Below are positions 24,173-28,261 of a DNA stretch of 28,261 bases, piece by piece. A program made the position numbers and the translations under genes. Within the stretch, counting starts at the first letter, position 1. Every line of letters begins with the position of its first letter. The stretch lies in assembly GCA_964578835.1 (NCBI GenBank), contig CAZOEL010000086.1:1-28261 (forward strand), given 5' to 3'. The stretch is from CAZOEL01 sp964578835. Lineage in GTDB: Bacteria > Desulfobacterota > Syntrophobacteria > Syntrophobacterales > Syntrophobacteraceae. The notes beneath the pieces were generated by a model. The model was not told the origin of the DNA, made no database searches, and saw nothing but the letters and a program-made list of their open reading frames with translations.

Positions 24173-24733
24173 TCATTCGGATTTCTTCTTTCGAGAACGT
24201 TTGCTTTCCACCTTTGTTTCCGGTCTTTTCTCATCCATTTCAGGCTCTGGGTTCATCTCGCCGGCCGTGAGCATCTCTTTCTCACGCTTCTTTTTCTCTT
24301 GGAATTCTTTCAGCTCAGCAGGCAGTCCTCTTTCCTTTGCCGCCTTGCTTCTTTCTCTGGTCAGCGACTTCGCCGAAAGCGGCTGCTTGAGCGGAAAGCC
24401 CCATTTCTGTTTGTATTCGCGAGGGGAGAGCGCATGAGAATCAAGATGCTTGGCAGTCAACTGCTTCATTTCTGCGCTGCATTCGAGACATATGATTCTG
24501 TCCTCCTGAATAGAGTTTTTCGGATCAACAGCATGAGCTCTTTCTCCATTCCAGCTTTCCCCTAGCTCCCTGGCGATGTCCAGAAATGTGCCCTCGGTTT
24601 CCGATTTCTGCATTGCCTGGAGTGTATTGAAAACGCTCTTCAACGAAGAGATCATCTCTTCAGAAGTCATGGCGTTTGTAGACACCTGAGCCTGCACAAG
24701 GTCTGCTGCTACTTCCAACAGCTTTCTACTCAT
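24173..24733 (-). CDS. MucR/Ros-family zinc-finger transcriptional regulator
   Basis: Regulator of 186 residues. The start ATG at 24733 follows a strong GGAGGA with a five-base spacer, so the upstream in-frame residues to 24832 are rejected. The family core is clear: a helical N-terminal segment, then CLECSAEMKQLTAKHLDSH (C82, C85, H96, H100: C-x2-C-x10-H-x3-H), then SPREYKQKWGFPLKQPLSAK, which matches the MucR motif L-x-PEEYR-x-WGLP. The C-terminal tail is long and highly charged (KKKREKE, KRSRKKKSE), unlike the short tail of typical rhizobial MucR. MucR proteins bind AT-rich DNA and often repress their own genes; the AT-rich stretch directly upstream (24734-25102) fits that. Autoregulation is inferred. 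Confidence 0.88.
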   Translation of the reverse strand: MSRKLLEVAADLVQAQVSTNAMTSEEMISSLKSVFNTLQAMQKSETEGTFLDIARELGESWNGERAHAVDPKNSIQEDRIICLECSAEMKQLTAKHLDSHALSPREYKQKWGFPLKQPLSAKSLTRERSKAAKERGLPAELKEFQEKKKREKEMLTAGEMNPEPEMDEKRPETKVESKRSRKKKSE

Positions 24734-25102
24734 TGATATCCTCCACGGACTCTTCCATATATAGAGTCGTCTAAATAGAAACTTCGGTTCTATAGAAGAA
24801 GTACCGAGCAAATAAATAATGCAATTGCACAATTAATTATCGGGAAAATAGACTGCAAGTCAATACGCCAGTATTTATAGAGCAAGATTTTAACCCTAGT
24901 CTTTCCAGAGGTATTTAACACGGACTTAATAGCTCCATGTATTATTGCCCTTACCTAATCATACACAGGCAAAAAGATTAATCAAGGATACTCCGACTTT
25001 CTTTTTCGGCATGATTGTCATCCGATATTTCAGCGCAGAGAAGGCAAAAAACGAGGAAAAGGATAAAGGCATTCTTGGGAAATTTGTGTAGAAGTTGAAG
25101 AA
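24734..25102. other. AT-rich intergenic region upstream of mucR
   Basis: About 370 bp with no gene. It is notably AT-rich from ~24760 to ~24980, includes the palindrome TGCAATTGCA near 24826, and contains many T-A steps. This is the kind of DNA that MucR/Ros proteins bind and wrap. It holds the mucR promoter and the 3' end of the recombinase-like gene region; no terminator was identified. Confidence 0.5.
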
Positions 25103-25810
25103 TCAGTAGGTTCTTTGCGGCCTCTTTAGAACAGCTCTGATTATCTGTGAATTAAAAGGGCGGCCGTTGGAAGTAGAATGCCCCATGTGGTTGAGCAAGT
25201 CTGCAATTTCTTGGCAGGACATTTGCTTGCAACCAGGCATCTTGCAGCGGAGCTTTTTGATTTCCTTCGCAATTTCTGGTGAAACGGCAGTCGGTTTTCT
25301 CCTATGGGCGCTTCTAGCAGCGCCTTCTTCGCCGACTCGCTTACGCTCCACTTGCTGGATGAATTCGCGCCAAGCTCTCATTTTCAGATCATACATCTGT
25401 TTATGGTATGCGGCTGCAACGCTCACGGCGTCACGAACCAGCTTCTGCCCAGTGTCTTCATGCTGAAGCTCCTTGCACTCGCGGACGCAAAGGAGATTGT
25501 AACCTTTCTCTCTCAAGTCGTGGACAATTATTTCCTGGAGTGCGAATTCGCTGGACAGCCGCTCCATGCATTCAATAACAACTGTTTTAATATCCTGTTC
25601 ATTGAGATCCAGAGAAATGAACATCTTTGCGAGCGCAATCCTGTTGTCCACGTTGCTGGAGCAGCATTTCTCATTATATATCTGGTCGAGAATGATCCCA
25701 TTTTCAGCCGAAAAACCTCTAATAACGCGTTCTTGGCGCTTTAAATCATCGATATTTACCTGACTCTTGCCTTCAACTTGAACATATCCAAAAGCTCGAA
25801 TGAAATCCAT
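25103..25810 (-). CDS. Serine recombinase-like protein lacking the catalytic residues
   Basis: Protein of 235 residues whose layout follows the resolvase/invertase family. AFGYVQVEGKS aligns with the Y-x-R-V-S start, IDDLKRQERVIRGFSAENG with the S-x-x-x-Q helix region, ERLSSEFALQEIIVHDLREK with D-R-L-x-R-D and its following helix, and DTGQKLVRDAVSVAAAYHKQ with the long helix. The C-terminal half ends in the recombinase-domain pattern SCQEIADLLNHMGH...NGRPFNSQIIRAVLKR. Key residues are changed: the arginine and catalytic serine of Y-x-R-V-S are Q11 and E13, the acidic residue is E83, and the second arginine of R-L-x-R is S87. Cleavage is therefore not expected. The gene reads intact, not like decay. 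A DNA-binding or regulatory role is possible. The start at 25810 has only a weak ribosome site. Confidence 0.72.
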   Translation of the reverse strand: MDFIRAFGYVQVEGKSQVNIDDLKRQERVIRGFSAENGIILDQIYNEKCCSSNVDNRIALAKMFISLDLNEQDIKTVVIECMERLSSEFALQEIIVHDLREKGYNLLCVRECKELQHEDTGQKLVRDAVSVAAAYHKQMYDLKMRAWREFIQQVERKRVGEEGAARSAHRRKPTAVSPEIAKEIKKLRCKMPGCKQMSCQEIADLLNHMGHSTSNGRPFNSQIIRAVLKRPQRTY

Positions 25811-26325
25811 GATTCTACTTTTTAAATAAAGGGGTTAATCCCAAACTTCACGAGAAGTGTGGCAAAGCCCGAACTCACGATATAAAGTAGCAATTATGCA
25901 CAAAGATAAAATGAGGTGAAAAAAGTATTTTGGAGTCCGTAATACAGTATTTTGTAGGCAAAAACTAAAGGAAAGCTACCAGGGATGGAATCGTAAAAAG
26001 GTGCAGCGCCACGTTTGGACTATTTCTTTGTCTGTCCGGATGACTTTGCAGATATGGACGCGTTAGTGATTATATTGAGGGCATGCGGATGGCTCCGGTG
26101 CTGAACTCGGAGGGAAGGAGCTCCAGAGGCGTTTTCTCGCCAGTCTTAGACAATTCCCTTCGTTATGCAGGTCGTGAAAAGCTGAATTATAGGCTAGGCT
26201 ATTGCGCTTGAGAGACTGAACTGCGACCCGAAATCGAGCCAGTGGGAAATGATTGTTTCCTCCGAAGGAATCTTTCAAATCGCATTGGTTTCTTGGGGAG
26301 CCGAAGATGTTCAAACCTCTCGGAT
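25811..26325. other. Intergenic region with repeated motif; no clear gene
   Basis: About 515 bp upstream of both the recombinase-like gene and the LSm gene. Notable elements are a direct repeat of AGTATTTTG at 25924-25932 and 25946-25954 (22-base period) and the overlapping palindrome AATACAGTATT (25941-25951), which look operator-like. Between 26083 and 26320 short open stretches give protein-like pieces such as DPKSSQWEMIVSSEGIFQIA, but no start signal; they may be a relic. The minus-strand frames here are not convincing. Confidence 0.35.
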
Positions 26326-26354
26326 TTGACATAAGCGGACTTCAGTATCATAGT
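26326..26354 (+). promoter_or_regulatory. Candidate promoter of the LSm-like gene
   Basis: A perfect -35 box TTGACA (26326-26331) is followed after 17 bp by CATAGT (26349-26354), a four-of-six match to the -10 consensus. It would give a 5' leader of about 70 bases before the gene start at 26431. Confidence 0.45.
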
Positions 26355-26430
26355 ATCGAATTTGGTTAGCCTGAAGGGAAGCGCTTTGTATATTCCGATT
26401 CTAACAACCGAGCCCAGAGGAAGGATTAGC

Positions 26431-26745
26431 ATGAATGGAAAAAGGGATCGCAGGCAGGAGCCTCAGGTAGAGTACAGAAGTCAACCAAGTCAGAGACCGC
26501 CACAGGCCCCGAAGCCCAGGAGAAATCCTTTGGATGAGTTCATAGGCGAACGGCTGACTATTCAAAGCAGGGCGGGCGTGATGTATACGGGCATCTTTAT
26601 GCAAAACGAGAGCGGACTGCTGCGGCTCGAAGATTGTACGATACAAGGCATCCACCATACGGCTAAAAGCAAATGGCTGCTTTTGGATAGGACCATGATA
26701 GCCCACATTCATCCCGCCGACGCCAAAATAGAGAAGGTTGAATGA
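26431..26745 (+). CDS. Small LSm/Sm-like protein with proline-rich N-terminal tail
   Basis: Protein of 104 residues. ATG 26431 follows AGGAAGGA with a five-base spacer, so the in-frame start at 26362 is rejected. Residues 1-30 are charged and rich in Pro, Gln and Arg, likely disordered. Residues ~32-100 follow the Sm fold: RNPLDEFIGERLTIQSRAG, then MYTGIFMQNESGLLRLEDC, a middle segment, then KWLLLDRTMIAHIHP. This gives the five-stranded barrel order with the strand-turn GxxxxGxx and a final I-x-x-I-x-P, reminiscent of Hfq's last strand. The helix start and final motif differ from canonical Hfq, so it is called Hfq/LSm-like, not hfq. An RNA-binding role is inferred. It is convergent with the response regulator gene, with 219 bp between them. 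Confidence 0.6.
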   Translation: MNGKRDRRQEPQVEYRSQPSQRPPQAPKPRRNPLDEFIGERLTIQSRAGVMYTGIFMQNESGLLRLEDCTIQGIHHTAKSKWLLLDRTMIAHIHPADAKIEKVE

Positions 26746-26964
26746 GCGACGGGCGATTGTGGCCCTTATAGAGGGCGGTTGCGGAAAAGGATGTGGCTTG
26801 GTCGGTATCAAACTTCTTCATAATGAGAGGCGGACGGTATGAAAATGCTTGCTTGACCGCCAAGCCAGTAATTTTCATGTCGATGCGCATGCGCTGGACA
26901 AGCCAGTGGAGATGCGCCCCATTTGTCCATTGCCAAGAATAAGAATTTTTCTCGCAATCCCGGC

Positions 26965-27414
26965 TCACCGGGGCAGTTCCACAAGCTCAAACCAGTACTT
27001 GGCGATGAAATCCATAGCTTGAACAAGCTCATCGAAGCTTTTAGGCTTTACAAGGAATGAGCATGCGCCTAAATCGTAGCAGTAACGGATATCCTCTTCC
27101 TCTTTTGATGTTGTCAAAACCACTATCGGTATATCGCGGAGCTTTGGGTCGGATTTGATTCTTTTGAGCGCCTGTCTGCCGTCCATTTTGGGCATGTTGA
27201 GATCGAGTAGAATCAAGTCCGGACAAGGTGGAAGAGAGAATTCGGTCTTCTTTCCGCAATGGTGAAGGTATGAAAGGAGCTCGTTTCCATCTGCGGCAAA
27301 ACGCAAATCCACCCTGAACCCGTTTTCTTGAAAGGCGTTCTTGACCAGTAGGAAATCATCTTCATCGTCATCCGCCATGAGAATGACCGCTTGTTGCCTG
27401 GAAGCTCTGCCCAT
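26965..27414 (-). CDS. CheY/Rcp1-type single-domain response regulator
   Basis: Single receiver domain of 149 residues. The acidic pocket is DDDEDD (D15-D17), the phosphoacceptor is D71 in LILLDLNMPKMDG, the Thr is in PIVVLTTS, and the conserved Lys lies in FLVKPKSF. The long insertion between the second helix and third strand (GKKTEFSLPPCPDL) and the RFAADGNELLSYL segment are typical of the Rcp1-like subgroup, usually partnered with phytochrome-like or PAS histidine kinases. No output domain and no kinase gene is adjacent, so it is an orphan. The start follows GGAGA with a six-base spacer. Its stop overlaps a small hairpin CCCGG-N4-CCGGG that has no T-run, a poor terminator. Confidence 0.93.
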   Translation of the reverse strand: MGRASRQQAVILMADDDEDDFLLVKNAFQENGFRVDLRFAADGNELLSYLHHCGKKTEFSLPPCPDLILLDLNMPKMDGRQALKRIKSDPKLRDIPIVVLTTSKEEEDIRYCYDLGACSFLVKPKSFDELVQAMDFIAKYWFELVELPR

Positions 27415-28112
27415 TGACTATCTCCATGAAGTGTAAGATATAAACGCGCCCAGCTGTAGCTGATGATCCCGCAATCCCCCATTAATGAATAGCGCAGAAA
27501 GCTGCTTTCTTGTGAAGGATCTCTCTTCATTGGGGAATCCGAGTCGCTTTTAGCAATCTCGATCGCTCGAATCACAATCAATTTTAGTCATTATAGGACC
27601 TTTTGTCATTTATTGATCCATGGGGATTACAGTAGCGGATGAGTTGAGGCTCTTCGCCTTCGAATCGGCAATTTCGACTCTTCGGGAGCTTCTGCAGGGG
27701 GCGCGGTTCATGTGTCGATCGAACGCAAATAAATAAAAGCCAGGTGGAGGGGACCGAACCCGGCTTTAAGGTAAATGGTGTGCTGGTCGGATGGAGAATA
27801 AGCGAACTGTCGTCCAGATGAAATAGGGTGGTTATTGTATTTTTGATGTCCTGATAATGTATTTGATAGCTAAGAAGGTGCTGAGCAGATACGTTTTTAG
27901 ACCCCGGAGGGCTCCAGCTTCATAAGTCATTCCGGCGCTCCGTGCGCGTTTAACCTTAAATCTACGCGAGTGTTAGAATGTGCTATTTTGTCTCTTGATT
28001 TCTGTAGAAAAAATGACTAGGATCATCCCCGCTACTAAACCTTCCTTTTTTGTGGCCGAAGGCCAAGGAGTGGCGCCTTGGCCTTCATTTACGCTTGCGC
28101 GCCTTCCCCCTC
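27415..28112. other. Long non-coding stretch
   Basis: About 700 bp upstream of the response regulator with no convincing gene on either strand. A plus-strand frame of 38 codons at about 27620 has no ribosome site. A six-base inverted repeat AAAGCC/GGCTTT spans 27736-27767. It may contain the response-regulator promoter, a small RNA or decayed sequence; none could be recognised. Confidence 0.4.
28058..28086. repeat. Perfect 11-bp inverted repeat
   Basis: GAAGGCCAAGG (28058-28068), a seven-base loop, and CCTTGGCCTTC (28076-28086) form a very stable hairpin. On the minus strand it lies shortly after a possible small ORF, but the sequence after it is A-rich, not T-rich; on the plus strand only a short T-run follows. 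Terminator function is therefore uncertain. Confidence 0.6.
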
Positions 28113-28226
28113 TTACGTCGCTTCGCTTGCCTCGGCATATTTCCATTGTCTCTTTTCAAACAGCCGTTTCTTTCGGAAAGGTTCCCAATAATGAGCCAAG
28201 AGGCTCCACGGTAAATTTGTTCTCAT
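28113..28226 (-). CDS. Possible small protein (37 residues)
   Basis: An ATG at 28226 overlaps the stop of a frame that runs in from outside the window (ATGA arrangement), suggesting translational coupling. The product begins MRTNLPWSLLAHYWEPFRKK and is Trp-rich and basic in its second half. No family is recognised. It could be spurious, since this end has high coding-like composition in more than one frame. Confidence 0.3.
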   Translation of the reverse strand: MRTNLPWSLLAHYWEPFRKKRLFEKRQWKYAEASEAT

Positions 28227-28261
28227 TCAGAAATGACCATGTGTACGGGAATCTTTTTCCC
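28223..28261 (-). CDS. Possible C-terminal end of a protein running off the window
   Basis: The last 12 codons before a TGA at 28223 read GKKIPVHMVISE. The frame is open to the window edge, and its stop overlaps the start of the small ORF below it. Too short to identify; called only because of the coupled arrangement. Confidence 0.25.
   Translation of the reverse strand, partial: GKKIPVHMVISE

Noticed and set aside
26063..26432. Minus-strand frames in the interval before the LSm gene
   Set aside because: No ribosome sites or motifs; overlap the candidate promoter of the LSm gene.
1..28261. CRISPR array, tRNA, rRNA or complete insertion sequence
   Set aside because: No regularly spaced repeats, cloverleaf-like sequence, rRNA-like sequence, or transposase with terminal inverted repeats was found on reading both strands.

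Overview
The window looks like chromosomal DNA of a Gram-negative, hopanoid-making bacterium, most likely a deltaproteobacterium sensu lato (Desulfobacterota / Syntrophobacterales-like). This is inferred from the mix of families: a MucR/Ros zinc-finger regulator, HpnH and an HpnG-like enzyme, a large secreted FG-GAP/cadherin-like protein with an NTF2-like tail, a DAHP synthase-chorismate mutase fusion, and strong GGAGG-type ribosome binding sites. No rRNA, tRNA, CRISPR array, prophage or intact insertion sequence was seen. I could not run any search, so family calls rest on motif recognition.

Layout. (1) 63-6588, minus strand: a three-gene secretion-type operon encoding a giant repeat protein (signal peptide, FN3-like, seven-bladed FG-GAP propeller, Ig-like, cadherin-like, NTF2-like end), a small membrane-anchored protein with a carboxypeptidase-regulatory-like fold, and a secreted zinc-dependent phospholipase C-like protein. 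(2) 6600-7201: a gene-poor stretch with a relic of a sensor histidine kinase. (3) 7202-8272, minus: DAHP synthase/chorismate mutase fusion. (4) 8775-9572: an unrecognised exported protein. (5) 9643-12751: a thiamine operon, with sigma70 promoter, TPP riboswitch with visible terminator and antiterminator, then thiG-thiH-thiS-thiE. (6) 12748-14133, minus: a diadenylate-cyclase-like protein whose stop codon overlaps that of thiE. (7) 14372-15349: a small exported helical protein with a strong terminator, then a small HTH protein. (8) 15883-18824: glyoxylate shunt pair, malate synthase then isocitrate lyase. (9) 19186-22040: hopanoid/terpenoid cluster (HpnH, CruF-like membrane protein, convergent HpnG-like phosphorylase). 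(10) 22169-24051: a Clp1/Grc3-type polynucleotide kinase and a convergent glycerophosphodiester phosphodiesterase. (11) 24173-25810, minus: MucR regulator and a serine-recombinase-like protein that has lost its catalytic residues, separated by AT-rich DNA. (12) 26431-27414: a small LSm-like protein and a convergent CheY/Rcp1-like response regulator. (13) 27415-28261: mostly non-coding, with a hairpin and a possible small ORF at the edge.

Functional themes. Thiamine synthesis is under TPP control. HpnH and the HpnG-like protein would perform the first two steps of hopanoid side-chain addition (adenosylhopane formation, then adenine release). Malate synthase and isocitrate lyase would allow growth on acetate or fatty acids. 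The least expected items are the catalytically dead serine recombinase beside mucR, the bacterial Clp1-type kinase, the LSm-like protein that does not look like canonical Hfq, and the DAC-domain protein with an altered RHR motif.
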